Shown here: positions 7,845 through 16,572 of the stretch, piece by piece
How the letters are laid out: every line of letters begins with the position of its first letter
Position numbering within the stretch: the stretch's first letter is position 1
Assembly (NCBI GenBank): GCA_003133745.1
Contig: PKZD01000058.1
Coordinates: forward strand, 47,903-106,148
Direction of reading: 5' to 3'
DNA length: 58,246 nucleotides
Origin: Candidatus Tyrphobacter aquilonaris
GTDB lineage: Bacteria > Vulcanimicrobiota > Vulcanimicrobiia > Vulcanimicrobiales > Vulcanimicrobiaceae
Position numbers and translations under genes: made by a program
The notes under the pieces: generated by a model
Databases searched by the model: none
Told to the model about the DNA's origin: nothing
What the model saw: the letters and a program-made list of their open reading frames with translations, nothing else

Positions 7845-9196
7845 TTGTTGTTGTCGCTGAGGCGGGCGAGCTGGTCGTTCAGGTACTGAAGCGCGCGTTG
7901 CAACTGCGAGTCGCGTGAGGGATCGCCGAAGCGCGGCGCGGCGTTCTCGGCGATGTTGATGTCAGGCGCGATGCCGAGATGGTTGATATCGCGGTTGTGC
8001 GGCGTGAGATAGCGCGCGGTCGTGATCTTGACCGCGGAACCGTCTCCGAGCGGGTAGATCGTCTGGACGACGCCCTTGCCGAAGGTCCGGGTTCCGATGA
8101 TCGCGCCGACGCCGCTGTCCTGAATCGCACCGGAGGTGATCTCCGAGGCCGAGGCCGTGTGACCGTTGACAAGGACTGCGAGCGGAAGCGGCGGGGAGAT
8201 CGCGGTGTCGTCGGCCTCCCACGTCGTCACGTTGGAGGCGCGCTCTTCGACCGAGACGATCGGACCGCTCGCGATGAACTTCGAACTGACCGCGATCGCC
8301 GAATCGAGATAACCGCCGCCATTGTCGCGCAGATCGAGAACGATCGCGCGGACGCCTTCCTGTTGCAGGCGGTCGATCGCGCTTGTGAGTTCGGCGCCGG
8401 TGCTCTGACCGAAGACGGTCAACTCGACGTATCCGATTCTATTGGGAAGCATCTTCTCGAAGACGCTCACGTCGTGGATCAGCGCGCGCGTGATGACGAT
8501 CGGCGCGGAGAGCGGCTTGCCGAGGCGCTCGATGCCGAGTGAGACCGTCGTCCCCTGCTGGCCGCGCAGGTGCCGGCTCGCCTGGAGCGGTTCCATGTTC
8601 TTCGTCGAGATGCCATCGATCGTGACGATGACGTCGTCTTGTTGGATTCCCGCCTTGTCGGCAGGGCCATCCGGGATGACGTTGCTCACGGAAATGTAGT
8701 GGCTCTGGTCGTCCTGCTGGATCACGATGCCGACGCCGCCGAAATCGGTCCCGTCGAGGTCTTGATTGAGGGCTGCGTATTCCCTGGGATCGAGGAAGAC
8801 GGTGTAACGGTCGTTGACCGAGCGCATGATGCCGTCGATCGCGGCGTAACTGAGCAGATGCGCGGAGCTGTGATGGCCCGCTTCGCTCACCGCGCGCTCC
8901 ACCTCGGTGTCGATGGCGTGGACGTTGGCCCCGGCGAGTCCGTTCGCGTGCAGTGCGGGCAGCGTCGCACTCGCGACGCCCGCGCGGCGCAACGTCGCGA
9001 GCAGATCGCTGCGCACGCTGTCGAGAACGACTTGCGGTGAGACCCGCTGGTAGAAAGCGGTCGTCAGATACTGATAGCTGACCGCGATCTCGCCTTGATC
9101 GGCGCTCGAGAGCGTTGCGGGGGCGGCGCCCGCGGCGGAGCCGGCCAAGAGTGCCGCGATGCACGCGCACGCGAGGAGCAGGGGTTGGGCCTTCAT
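7841..9196 (-). CDS. S41-family (CtpA-like) C-terminal processing protease, distal copy
   Basis: This is a secreted serine protease with a PDZ domain. An N-terminal signal peptide (MKAQPLLLACACIAALLAG...) is followed by the S41 N-terminal region (AIDGIMRSVNDRYTVFLDPREY), a PDZ domain (GGVGIVIQQDD ... GIQQDDVIVTIDG) and the catalytic S41 domain with Ser in GHTASASEITSGA and Lys in GTRTFGKGVVQ. ATG 9196 is preferred over ATG 9199 because it is better spaced from GAGG. It is the last gene of the ftsE-ftsX-M23-S41-S41 run and is 32% to 45% similar by eye to its neighbour in the catalytic core; that figure is only a visual impression. The stop shares CTAG with the convergent rng stop. Confidence 0.9.
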   Translation of the reverse strand: MKAQPLLLACACIAALLAGSAAGAAPATLSSADQGEIAVSYQYLTTAFYQRVSPQVVLDSVRSDLLATLRRAGVASATLPALHANGLAGANVHAIDTEVERAVSEAGHHSSAHLLSYAAIDGIMRSVNDRYTVFLDPREYAALNQDLDGTDFGGVGIVIQQDDQSHYISVSNVIPDGPADKAGIQQDDVIVTIDGISTKNMEPLQASRHLRGQQGTTVSLGIERLGKPLSAPIVITRALIHDVSVFEKMLPNRIGYVELTVFGQSTGAELTSAIDRLQQEGVRAIVLDLRDNGGGYLDSAIAVSSKFIASGPIVSVEERASNVTTWEADDTAISPPLPLAVLVNGHTASASEITSGAIQDSGVGAIIGTRTFGKGVVQTIYPLGDGSAVKITTARYLTPHNRDINHLGIAPDINIAENAAPRFGDPSRDSQLQRALQYLNDQLARLSDNNN

Positions 9197-9215
9197 CATT
9201 ACCTCAAGAACGGAG

Positions 9216-10631
9216 TTATCGGTGTAAGAGTTGCCCGATGCGGGCCTTCGCTGCCGCGAGCTGCTTGTCCGCAGGGGTATCGATCAGGCGTGGGTCGACG
9301 CTCTGGTCGATGAGTACGTCCGGGCGGATCCCTCGGTGCTGGATATCGCGGCCGTTCGGCGTGACGTAGCGCGCGGTTGTGATCTTCAGCGCGCCCGCAT
9401 CGCCCGGCATCGGGTAGATGCTCTGCACGACCCCCTTGCCGAAGGTCTGCGTTCCCACGAGCGTGGCCAAACGATAGTCCTGCAGCGCGCCCGCCGTGAT
9501 CTCCGAGGCGCTGGCGGTGTACTTGTTGACGAGGATGACGACGGGTTGCAGGCCGTCGATCATCGTCCCGTTTGCAGTTTGAACGTTGCGATTGCCGTCG
9601 CGGTCGACCTCGGCGACGACCGTCTGGCCGGCGGGAACGAAGAAGCTCACGATGTCGACCGCGGCGTCGACCAAGCCGCCGCCGTTGTCGCGGAAGTCTA
9701 AGATGTATCCCTTCGCACCGCGGGCCTTGCCGTCGAGCAGCGCGGCGTGCATCTCTTGCGCGGATGTTTCGCCGAACTCCGAAAGCCGAATGTAGTCGAT
9801 GCCGTTCTCCATCTTCGCGTGCACGCTCGGCACGTGGATGATCTCACGGACGATGTGATACGTGTGCTCGCCCTTCGGCTTCTGATAGGGATGCGCGGTG
9901 ATCGTGACCGTCGAGCCGGCACGCCCGCGAATGAGGTCTTGCACGCGATCGGGGGAGAGCCCATGGATCCGCGCGCCGTCGACCGTGTCGAGAACGTCCA
10001 AGGCTTTCATGCCCGCGTGCGCCGCCGGCATGCCGTCGAGCGGCTCTACGAAGACGTCGCCGTTGCGCATCGGATAGATGTAGACGCCGATGCCGCCGAA
10101 GTCGCCGCCGGCGAGCATCTCGTCCAACTGGCGAATCTCGCGCGGCGAGAGGTAGACGGTGTAGGGATCGTTCACGGACGCCATGATTCCGCCGATCGCC
10201 GTCTGCACGAGGTCATCGCTGTCGCCGGGCGCCAGTCGCGCGCCATAGTGCGACTCCGCGTAGGTCAGGATATCTTCGAGTCGCGACGCGTCGACCGACG
10301 GGTCGCCGGTTGCGGTCTCGTGCGGAAGCGTGGCGGCGATGTGCTTGCCCTTCAGATACGCGAGCAGCGCTTGCGTCTCGCCGCTGAATGGCGTTTGCGG
10401 ATTGATGGGCTTGTAGTACTGATGCTCGAGCTGTTGGAGCGCGATGCCGACGAGCTGCGCATCGTCGGGCGCTCCGCCGAAGAGGTCGGCGATGTTTCCG
10501 GTCGTCGCAACGCGGAAGTCGAGGGCGGACCCCGATTGCGCGGTGTCGCTCGCACGGTGGCCGAGGTAGAGAGCGCCGGCGATCGCCGCGACAGCGATGA
10601 CGAGCGCGACGAGCAACGCGCGAGACTTCAT
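9216..10631 (-). CDS. S41-family (CtpA-like) C-terminal processing protease, proximal copy
   Basis: This 471-residue S41 protease has an N-terminal signal anchor (MKSRALLVALVIAVAAIAGALYL kept short here as its first 20 or so residues). The order is then: ASVNDPYTVYLSPREI, PDZ (GGIGVYIYPMRNGDVFVEPL), and catalytic core with Ser in NKYTASASEITAGA and Lys in GTQTFGKGVVQ. ATG 10631 is chosen over an upstream in-frame start at 10769 because it follows AAGGA and the M23 gene ends at 10654. In Gram-negative and Gram-positive bacteria CtpA-type proteases beside ftsEX commonly trim cell-wall hydrolases or their regulators, so the M23 protein next door is a plausible substrate or partner. Confidence 0.9.
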   Translation of the reverse strand: MKSRALLVALVIAVAAIAGALYLGHRASDTAQSGSALDFRVATTGNIADLFGGAPDDAQLVGIALQQLEHQYYKPINPQTPFSGETQALLAYLKGKHIAATLPHETATGDPSVDASRLEDILTYAESHYGARLAPGDSDDLVQTAIGGIMASVNDPYTVYLSPREIRQLDEMLAGGDFGGIGVYIYPMRNGDVFVEPLDGMPAAHAGMKALDVLDTVDGARIHGLSPDRVQDLIRGRAGSTVTITAHPYQKPKGEHTYHIVREIIHVPSVHAKMENGIDYIRLSEFGETSAQEMHAALLDGKARGAKGYILDFRDNGGGLVDAAVDIVSFFVPAGQTVVAEVDRDGNRNVQTANGTMIDGLQPVVILVNKYTASASEITAGALQDYRLATLVGTQTFGKGVVQSIYPMPGDAGALKITTARYVTPNGRDIQHRGIRPDVLIDQSVDPRLIDTPADKQLAAAKARIGQLLHR

Positions 10632-10653
10632 GACTTCCTTCTTACCCAGAGCG

Positions 10654-11865
10654 TCAGTGAACGAGCCGAGGAGCCGGATCGACGGGCTTCCCGTTGATTC
10701 GGACCTCGAAATGGACGTGAGGGCCGGTCGAGTAGCCGGTCGAGCCGACCGCTCCGATCGCCTGCCCACGTTGCACCACCTGGCCGACGGAGACGTAAAT
10801 CGCCGAGCAGTGACCGTAGCCGGTCGAGTAGTGATTGCCGTGATCGATCAAGATATAATTTCCGTAACCGCCGTACCATTGTGCCATGATCACCGTTCCC
10901 GCGGCGGCGGCGGTAATCGTCGTCCCCGTCGGCGCGGCGATGTCGAGCCCTTGGTGAAACTCCGGGCCACCCCCAAATGGATTCGAACGCCAGCCAAAAG
11001 GCGAGGTGATGACGCCGGTGACGGGCCAGGAGAAACGGCCGTTGGAGCGCGGGGGCGTGCCCGCGATGCCCGCGGCACGGCGCCCCGACGACTGCTGCGC
11101 CTCGATCTCCCGCTGCCGCTCTTGAATGAGCGATTCGAGCTGCGCCTCCTCGCTTGCCGAGAGATCTTCCATCCCGGCAACTTGGGTCGCGATCCGCCGG
11201 CGATCCCGATCGGCTAAGCCGACGAGGTTGCCGCGCTCGGTCGCAAGCGAGCCGAGTTGGCTGCGCGCTTGTGCTTGCTGCTGCTCCTCGTCGTCCAGCG
11301 CGACTTGGTTGGCTTCGAGGATACGCTCCGTTACGAGCACGCGTTTCGCAGCCTCGCGCCGATCGCGCACGACGCGCTGGTTTGCGGCGATGAGCAGCCG
11401 GAGGTCATCCCAGGACTCGACGAAATCGCTGAACGATTTTGCGGCGAGGAGGACGCTCAGGTAGTTCGGGCTGCCGTATTCGTAGACGTTGACGAGGCGG
11501 CGCCTGAGCATCTGGTCGTGCAACTGGAGAGACTTCTGCGCCGCGACGAGTTGGCGCGCGAACCATGCCAAGCGGCGCTCCGTCTCATGCTGTTCGGCGC
11601 CGAGGTGGGAAAGCGTCGAGTCGACGCTCGAGATCGCCGCGTTCGTTTGGTCGAGTTGCGCCTGCAGATCGTTCACGCGCGCCGTCGCTACGTGAAGCTG
11701 TGCGCGCTTCACGTGAAGCTGTCGCTGGATCGCCGCCGCCCGCTCGCGATGAATCTCGATGCGTTGCTGCAGCGTAAACCCGCCCGCGCGATGCGATGCG
11801 GCCGGCGCCGCGATCGGAACGAGCGGCAGCAGGAGCAGAGCGAGTGCGAGCATGCGGCGCATCAT
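10654..11865 (-). CDS. EnvC-like murein hydrolase: coiled coil plus M23 (LytM) peptidase domain
   Basis: The protein should cleave or help cleave septal peptidoglycan under control of FtsEX. A signal peptide (MMRRMLALALLLLPLV) is followed by a long coiled coil, about residues 30-260, rich in Gln, Arg and Leu. The C-terminal LytM domain has HQGLDIAAPTGT, GHCSAIYVSVGQVVQRGQ and GPHVHFEV, so the zinc ligands H...D and HxH are intact. E. coli EnvC lacks these ligands and only activates amidases; this protein looks directly catalytic. ATG 11865 overlaps the ftsX stop as ATGA. 403 residues. Confidence 0.88.
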   Translation of the reverse strand: MMRRMLALALLLLPLVPIAAPAASHRAGGFTLQQRIEIHRERAAAIQRQLHVKRAQLHVATARVNDLQAQLDQTNAAISSVDSTLSHLGAEQHETERRLAWFARQLVAAQKSLQLHDQMLRRRLVNVYEYGSPNYLSVLLAAKSFSDFVESWDDLRLLIAANQRVVRDRREAAKRVLVTERILEANQVALDDEEQQQAQARSQLGSLATERGNLVGLADRDRRRIATQVAGMEDLSASEEAQLESLIQERQREIEAQQSSGRRAAGIAGTPPRSNGRFSWPVTGVITSPFGWRSNPFGGGPEFHQGLDIAAPTGTTITAAAAGTVIMAQWYGGYGNYILIDHGNHYSTGYGHCSAIYVSVGQVVQRGQAIGAVGSTGYSTGPHVHFEVRINGKPVDPAPRLVH

Positions 11866-12740
11866 GTCTGCAGGTAGCGTCCTACGGAAATCCACGCCGC
11901 GAGCACGCCGACGATGCCGCCGACGAGGAGCAGTTGCAGCACGAGGCTCGGAAGGTCGACGACCGCCGCGTTGAACTGGACGAAGGGAAGCGCCTCGAGC
12001 ATGCGGGGCCAGACGGTGACGCGCGCGACGCCGAGGACGATGATTGCGGCGATCGCACCGATCAGACCGTCGATCAACCCTTCGCAGATGAAGGGCATGC
12101 GAACGTAGAGATTCGTTGCGCCGACGAGCTGCATGATCGCGATCTCGCGCCGCCGCGCGTAGACGGCCAATCGCGTCGTATTCGAGATGATGATCCCCGC
12201 CACGATGAGGAAGACGCCGATCAGCACCATCCCGATGCGCCGTAGCACGATCCCGAGACGCAGGAGGCGCTCGACGAGGGCTTGTCCGTAGACGACGTTG
12301 CCGATTCCGTTCAGGCGGTGCAGGTCCGCGGCGACCGCCGGAACGAGTTCGGGCGCACGCACGCGAATGCGAAACTTGTCCGGCAGCGGATTCTGCGTCA
12401 GCAGCGACGTGTCGACGACGCCGCGCATGCGTTCGCGCAGTTCTTTCAGCCCTTCGCTCTTCGGGATGAACTCCGCCGACGTAATGCGGGGATCGGCTTT
12501 GAAGGCCGCACGGAGCGCAGCGACTTGCTGCGGCGTCACGTTCGGGTCGAGGTAGGCGGAGATTTCGATCTGCTCCAGCACGCCGTTGCCGAGATCGGCG
12601 AGCGTCGTGCGGATGAAAAGGAAGGCGCCGAGCAGCGTCACCATGACGGCGACGGTGCCGATCGCGGTGATTTGCATGACGGTGTTACGGGTGAAGCTAC
12701 GCCCCACCTCACCCAGAAAGAACTTGACTCTGCCCCAGTC
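11862..12740 (-). CDS. ftsX: Cell division protein FtsX
   Basis: FtsX is the membrane partner of FtsE and transmits ATP hydrolysis to periplasmic wall hydrolases. The protein begins DWGRVKFFLGEVGRSFTRN, then TM1 (ITAIGTVAVMVTLLGAFLF), the extracellular domain with YLDPNVTPQQVAAL, and three C-terminal TMs with RRREIAIMQLVGATNLYVRMPF, the typical FtsX cytoplasmic loop. The start is inferred as TTG 12740, which overlaps ftsE by 32 nt and matches known FtsX N-termini; an ATG at 12803 deep in ftsE would add a non-homologous leader. 292 residues. It is followed by the M23 gene with an ATGA overlap. Confidence 0.88.
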   Translation of the reverse strand, partial: DWGRVKFFLGEVGRSFTRNTVMQITAIGTVAVMVTLLGAFLFIRTTLADLGNGVLEQIEISAYLDPNVTPQQVAALRAAFKADPRITSAEFIPKSEGLKELRERMRGVVDTSLLTQNPLPDKFRIRVRAPELVPAVAADLHRLNGIGNVVYGQALVERLLRLGIVLRRIGMVLIGVFLIVAGIIISNTTRLAVYARRREIAIMQLVGATNLYVRMPFICEGLIDGLIGAIAAIIVLGVARVTVWPRMLEALPFVQFNAAVVDLPSLVLQLLLVGGIVGVLAAWISVGRYLQT

Positions 12741-13419
12741 CAAGATAGTAGTAGCCCCGTTCCTTGTCGGTAGTGATCTTGCCGTTGTCCAATCGCACGA
12801 CACGGCGGCGCATCCGATCGACCACCGCTTGGTTGTGCGTTGCGACGACGACGGTCGTGCCTTTGAGGTTGATGCGAAGCAGCAAGTCGACGATCTCGGT
12901 CGTGTTCGCCGGATCGAGATTGCCGGTCGGTTCGTCGCAGAGCAAGATCTTCGGATTGTTGACCAGCGCGCGCGCGATCGCGGTGCGCTGTTGCTCTCCG
13001 CCCGAGAGCTCGTCGGGATACATGCGGCTGCGATGCGAGAGCCCGACGAGATCGAGAGCGCGCGGCACTTGGCGCATGATGTCTTTGGTCGGCGCTCCGG
13101 TGACTTGCATCGCGAACGCGACGTTTTCCCAGACCGTCTTATCGGGCAAGAGCTTGAAGTCTTGGAAGACGACGCCGAGGTGGCGGCGCAGCGCCGGAAC
13201 CCGCATGCTGGTCAGATGGTCGACGCGAATTCCGTCGACGGTGATGTCGCCGGCGGTCGGCCGCGTCTCGCGATAGAGCAAGCGCAGCAAACTCGACTTT
13301 CCCGTGCCGGAGTGACCGACGAGAAAGACAAACTCACCTTTGGCGATCTCTAGACTGACATCGTCCAGAGCACGCACGCCGTTGGGATAGAGCAGCGAGA
13401 CGCCCCGCAGAGAGATCAT
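12709..13419 (-). CDS. ftsE: Cell division ATP-binding protein FtsE
   Basis: FtsE is the ABC-type ATPase of the FtsEX complex. It has Walker A GHSGTGKSS, the Q-loop VVFQDFKLLP, signature LSGGEQQR, Walker B ILLCDEP and the H-loop ATHN. VWENVAFAMQVTG is typical of FtsE rather than of a transport ATPase. 236 residues, the usual size. It is the first gene of the minus-strand operon and lies 47 nt from the divergent acyl-CoA dehydrogenase gene, so both promoters must fit in or next to that gap. Confidence 0.95.
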   Translation of the reverse strand: MISLRGVSLLYPNGVRALDDVSLEIAKGEFVFLVGHSGTGKSSLLRLLYRETRPTAGDITVDGIRVDHLTSMRVPALRRHLGVVFQDFKLLPDKTVWENVAFAMQVTGAPTKDIMRQVPRALDLVGLSHRSRMYPDELSGGEQQRTAIARALVNNPKILLCDEPTGNLDPANTTEIVDLLLRINLKGTTVVVATHNQAVVDRMRRRVVRLDNGKITTDKERGYYYLGLGQSQVLSG

Positions 13420-13466
13420 CTGGTCGGGAGGGTTTTGCTCAAGCCCCGGACCTATACCTCCGGGCG

Positions 13467-14615
13467 ATGGACTTCGACCTCACGCCTGAGCAGCGGGCAA
13501 TCCAGCAGCTTGCAAGGGAATTCGCCGAAGGCGAGGTGCGCCCGAAGGCCGAGGAAATGGATCGCGAGGAGCGCTTCCCCTACGATCTGACGGCCAAAAT
13601 GGCCGAGCTCGGCTTCTTCGGCCTCCCGTTTCCGGAAGAATACGGCGGTGTGGGCGGCGACACGACGAGCTACGCGCTCGCGGTCATGGAGATCGCGCGC
13701 GCCGATGCATCGACGGCCATTACGCTCGCCGCAGCGGTTTCGCTCGGCGCGATGCCCTTCTACCTCTTCGGAACCAAAGCGCAAAAGGAGCGCTATCTCG
13801 TTCCGCTCGCGCAAGGCAAGCAGCTCTGGGGTTTCGGGCTGACCGAGCCCGAGGCCGGGAGCGATGCCGCAAACTGCAAGACGCGCGCGCGGCTCGAAAG
13901 CGGCTCGTGGGTCATCAACGGAACGAAGGCGTTCATTACGAACTCCGGCACCGACATCACCGGCGGCACGACGATCACCGCTGCGACCGGAACGCGCTCC
14001 GACGGCAAGATCGAGATCTCGAATATCATCGTGCCGCAGGAGACGCCGGGCTTCGCGCGCAGCCGCAAGTACCGCAAGATGGGCTGGCGCGCTTCCGACA
14101 CGCGCGAGTTGTCATTTGCGGATGCGAAGGTTCCCGAAGATCATCTGCTCGGCGTTCGAGGCGAGGGCTTCACGCAGTTTCTCACCATCCTCGACGGCGG
14201 CCGCATCTCCGTTGCGGCGCTCTCCGTCGGTCTCGCCCTGGGCGCGTACGACGAAGCGCTGAAGTATGCAAAGGAACGCCGCGCGTTCGGGAAGAGCATC
14301 TCGTCGTTCCAGGCGATCCAGTTCAAGCTCGTCGACATGATCGTGCAGATCGATCACGCGAAGCTCATGATGCTGAAGGCCGCGTGGGAGAAAGACCAGG
14401 GCCGAGACTTCGCGTACAACGCGAGCCTTGCGAAACTCTACGCCGGCGAGATATCGCATCGGGTCGTGAACGATGCGGTGCAGATCCACGGCGGCTACGG
14501 GTTCATCGACGAGTACCCCGTCTCGCGCATGTATCGCGATCAAAAGATCAACGAGATCGGTGAAGGGACGAACGAGGTCCAGCGCATGATCATCGCGCGG
14601 ATGATCGGAATCTAA
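13467..14615 (+). CDS. Acyl-CoA dehydrogenase
   Basis: This flavoenzyme oxidises acyl-CoA to trans-2-enoyl-CoA, passing electrons to ETF. The 382-residue length and order are standard: DFDLTPEQRAIQQLAREFAEGEV at the N-terminus (first part), GFGLTEPEAGSDA and WVINGTKAFITNSG in the middle beta domain, and VQIHGGYGFIDEYPVSRMYRD at the C-terminus. The base Glu366 is in GEGTNEVQR, the place used by short-chain and butyryl-CoA dehydrogenases. A butyryl-CoA specificity would suit the lysine-to-butyrate pathway hinted at by kdd and kamA, but this is only a guess. A TATACC (13453-13458) lies 8 nt before the ATG with no clear ribosome site, so the mRNA may be nearly leaderless. Confidence 0.92.
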   Translation: MDFDLTPEQRAIQQLAREFAEGEVRPKAEEMDREERFPYDLTAKMAELGFFGLPFPEEYGGVGGDTTSYALAVMEIARADASTAITLAAAVSLGAMPFYLFGTKAQKERYLVPLAQGKQLWGFGLTEPEAGSDAANCKTRARLESGSWVINGTKAFITNSGTDITGGTTITAATGTRSDGKIEISNIIVPQETPGFARSRKYRKMGWRASDTRELSFADAKVPEDHLLGVRGEGFTQFLTILDGGRISVAALSVGLALGAYDEALKYAKERRAFGKSISSFQAIQFKLVDMIVQIDHAKLMMLKAAWEKDQGRDFAYNASLAKLYAGEISHRVVNDAVQIHGGYGFIDEYPVSRMYRDQKINEIGEGTNEVQRMIIARMIGI

Positions 14616-14694
14616 GAGGAAGGCGCCGCGCGCTCCGAGGCTTCGCGCCGGGTGAGGCGAACTCTCGCAGTCGCCCATGCCGCTGGAGGTTCCG

Positions 14695-15249
14695 ATGTTT
14701 CTCCGTTCCGCCGCCGCCGCGATTTTCACGCTGACGCTTACGACTGCGCTCGCCTTCGCCGCGCTCGGTCTCGGCACGAAGGCGCCCCCGTTCACCGCAC
14801 AGGCGTCCCTCGGCGGCACCGTCTTCAGCTTCAGCCTCACGGACGCGTTGAAGCGCGGGCCGGTCGTCCTCTACTTCTATCCGGCTGCCTTCACCCAAGG
14901 CTGCACGATCGAGGCGCACGACTTCGCCGATGCGATCGATCAGTACAAGGCGCTCGGGGCGACGGTGATCGGCGTTTCGCACGACACGATCGAGACGCTC
15001 AATCGCTTCTCCGTCAGCGAATGCCGCAGCAAGTTCCCCGTGGCGGCGGATCCCGACCTCAGCGTCGCCCGTGAGTACGACGCGATCTTGCCGCAGCACG
15101 CGCAGTACGCGAATCGCACGTCCTACGTGATCGTGCCGGACGGAAGCATCATCTACACGTACACGAACTTGGACCCGTCGCAGCATGTCGCGAATACGCT
15201 CGCGGCCCTGCGCGCCTGGGAGCAAGCCCATCCGATGCCGCGCCGTTAG
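14695..15249 (+). CDS. Secreted peroxiredoxin (AhpC/TSA, BCP type)
   Basis: This thiol peroxidase is exported. ATG 14695 is chosen over 14677 because GGAGG (14685-14689) is well placed and the product then starts with a signal peptide (MFLRSAAAAIFTLTLTTALAFA). The mature part has GTKAPPFTAQASLGG, VVLYFYPAAFTQGCTIEAHDF with the peroxidatic Cys70, VIGVSHDTIETLNRFS, and FPVAADPDLSVAREY. A second cysteine in SECRSKF may be the resolving one. The export signal is less common than in cytoplasmic BCP and suggests periplasmic peroxide defence. Its stop overlaps the rmuC stop (TTAG). Confidence 0.88.
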   Translation: MFLRSAAAAIFTLTLTTALAFAALGLGTKAPPFTAQASLGGTVFSFSLTDALKRGPVVLYFYPAAFTQGCTIEAHDFADAIDQYKALGATVIGVSHDTIETLNRFSVSECRSKFPVAADPDLSVAREYDAILPQHAQYANRTSYVIVPDGSIIYTYTNLDPSQHVANTLAALRAWEQAHPMPRR

Positions 15250-16535
15250 GCGCTCCCTTTGCTCGCACGAGCATCGATCGCCGTGATCTGACGGACCTCG
15301 ATCGTCAACGGCTCGGCGGGGGCGAGTTCGTCGTCGGCGAGCGAGCCCAACTCTTTGATCTTGCGGCCTTTAGGAAGGACGTTGCGCTCGAGCGAGCCGA
15401 CCGCTTTGTTGTAGGTTTCGACCGACTTCCCGAGCGTTTCGCCGAGCCGTGCGAGATGCTCCGCGAAGATGCGCACCGCGTCGTAGAGATCGTGCGCCAC
15501 CGCGGCGATTCGCTCGGCGTTCTCTTCTTGGCGAACCGCTTGCCATCCGAGCGCGTACGAGCGCAGGAGCGCGATGAGCGTCAGCGGGCTCGCGACCAAG
15601 ACGCCGTTGTCGAGGGCGTTCTCGATGAGCGCCGGATCCTCGTGGAGCGCGGCGCTCAGCGAGCCTTCGCCCGGCACGAACATGACGACGAGTTCGGCCG
15701 AGCCGTCGGCCTGCGCGTATCCCCGCCGTCCGAGCAGGATCACGTGATCGCGCAAGAGCTTCGCATGCTCGCGAAGGAGCGCGTGACGCGCATCCTCGCT
15801 TCCCGCCTCGAGTGAGTCGAGGAACCGGTCGAGCGGGACCTTCGCGTCGACGAAGATCCGTCGGTTGCCGGGAAGGTTCACGGTAACGTCGGGGCGACCG
15901 CGCCCTTCGTCGAGCAGGACCGTCTGCTGCTCGCCGAAGTCACAGTAGTCGAGCATCCCCGCCATCTCGAGGACTTTGCGCAGCTGGATCTCGCCCCAGC
16001 GTCCGCGCGCCCTCGGATCGCGCAACGCGGAGGCGAGCGACGACGTCTGCGTCGTGAGCGCATTGGCCGCGGTCTCGAGCTTCTCCGTGCGCTGCAAGAG
16101 GCCGGTGATTTGCTCCTTCATGCCCTCGTGATGACCGACGCGCTGTTTCTCGACTTCGCGCACGATCGCGTCGAACTCGGTCAACTTCTGATGGAGCGGC
16201 TTGACGAGTTGCTCCACGCGTTCGCCCGCGCGTGCCGCGGTCGCATCGCGCAACTCGTTCTTTGCGCGTTCGAGCAGCGCTTCGAGCGCGTTGGTTTGCG
16301 ACGTCTTGGATTCTTCGAGCGTCGCTCGAAGCGCGGCGGCGTCACGCTCGGCGGCAACGCGCTTCGAATCGAGATCGAAGCTGCGGGCTTCGGCTTCCAC
16401 CGCGCGCCGCTCGACGGAAAAATAGCGTTCCTCCAGTCGAGCCTGCACCGATCGCGTCGCTGCCCATGCGAGCGCCGCTCCCACGAGGAAGGCCGCGGCC
16501 GCCGCGGCGCCGATCTCGACGGGGAGGACGGTCAT
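15246..16535 (-). CDS. rmuC: RmuC-family DNA recombination-limiting protein
   Basis: RmuC proteins limit inversions and carry a restriction-endonuclease-like fold. The 429-residue product begins with a TM helix (VEIGAAAAAAFLVGAALAWA), then a coiled coil (ERRAVEAEARSFDLDSKRVA region) and the conserved core: RGRWGEIQLRKVLEMAGM, LPGNRRIFVDAKVPLDRFLD, and LVMFVPGEGSLSAAL. The DAK in IFVDAKVPL is the presumed nuclease-like motif. ATG 16535 gives the usual membrane-anchored N-terminus; an upstream in-frame start at 16799 would run into the divergent gene. Confidence 0.9.
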   Translation of the reverse strand: MTVLPVEIGAAAAAAFLVGAALAWAATRSVQARLEERYFSVERRAVEAEARSFDLDSKRVAAERDAAALRATLEESKTSQTNALEALLERAKNELRDATAARAGERVEQLVKPLHQKLTEFDAIVREVEKQRVGHHEGMKEQITGLLQRTEKLETAANALTTQTSSLASALRDPRARGRWGEIQLRKVLEMAGMLDYCDFGEQQTVLLDEGRGRPDVTVNLPGNRRIFVDAKVPLDRFLDSLEAGSEDARHALLREHAKLLRDHVILLGRRGYAQADGSAELVVMFVPGEGSLSAALHEDPALIENALDNGVLVASPLTLIALLRSYALGWQAVRQEENAERIAAVAHDLYDAVRIFAEHLARLGETLGKSVETYNKAVGSLERNVLPKGRKIKELGSLADDELAPAEPLTIEVRQITAIDARASKGSA

Positions 16536-16572
16536 GCTGGAAGCGTTTGACCCGGCGGCGAAGAGGCCTGTT

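Noticed and set aside
12741-12803. N-terminal extension of FtsX to ATG 12803
   Set aside because: It lies in ftsE in another frame and is not like any FtsX; TTG 12740 gives the conserved start.
13430-13466. Classical promoter for the acyl-CoA dehydrogenase
   Set aside because: TATACC is present but no -35 box at correct spacing; TTGCTC is only 12 nt away.
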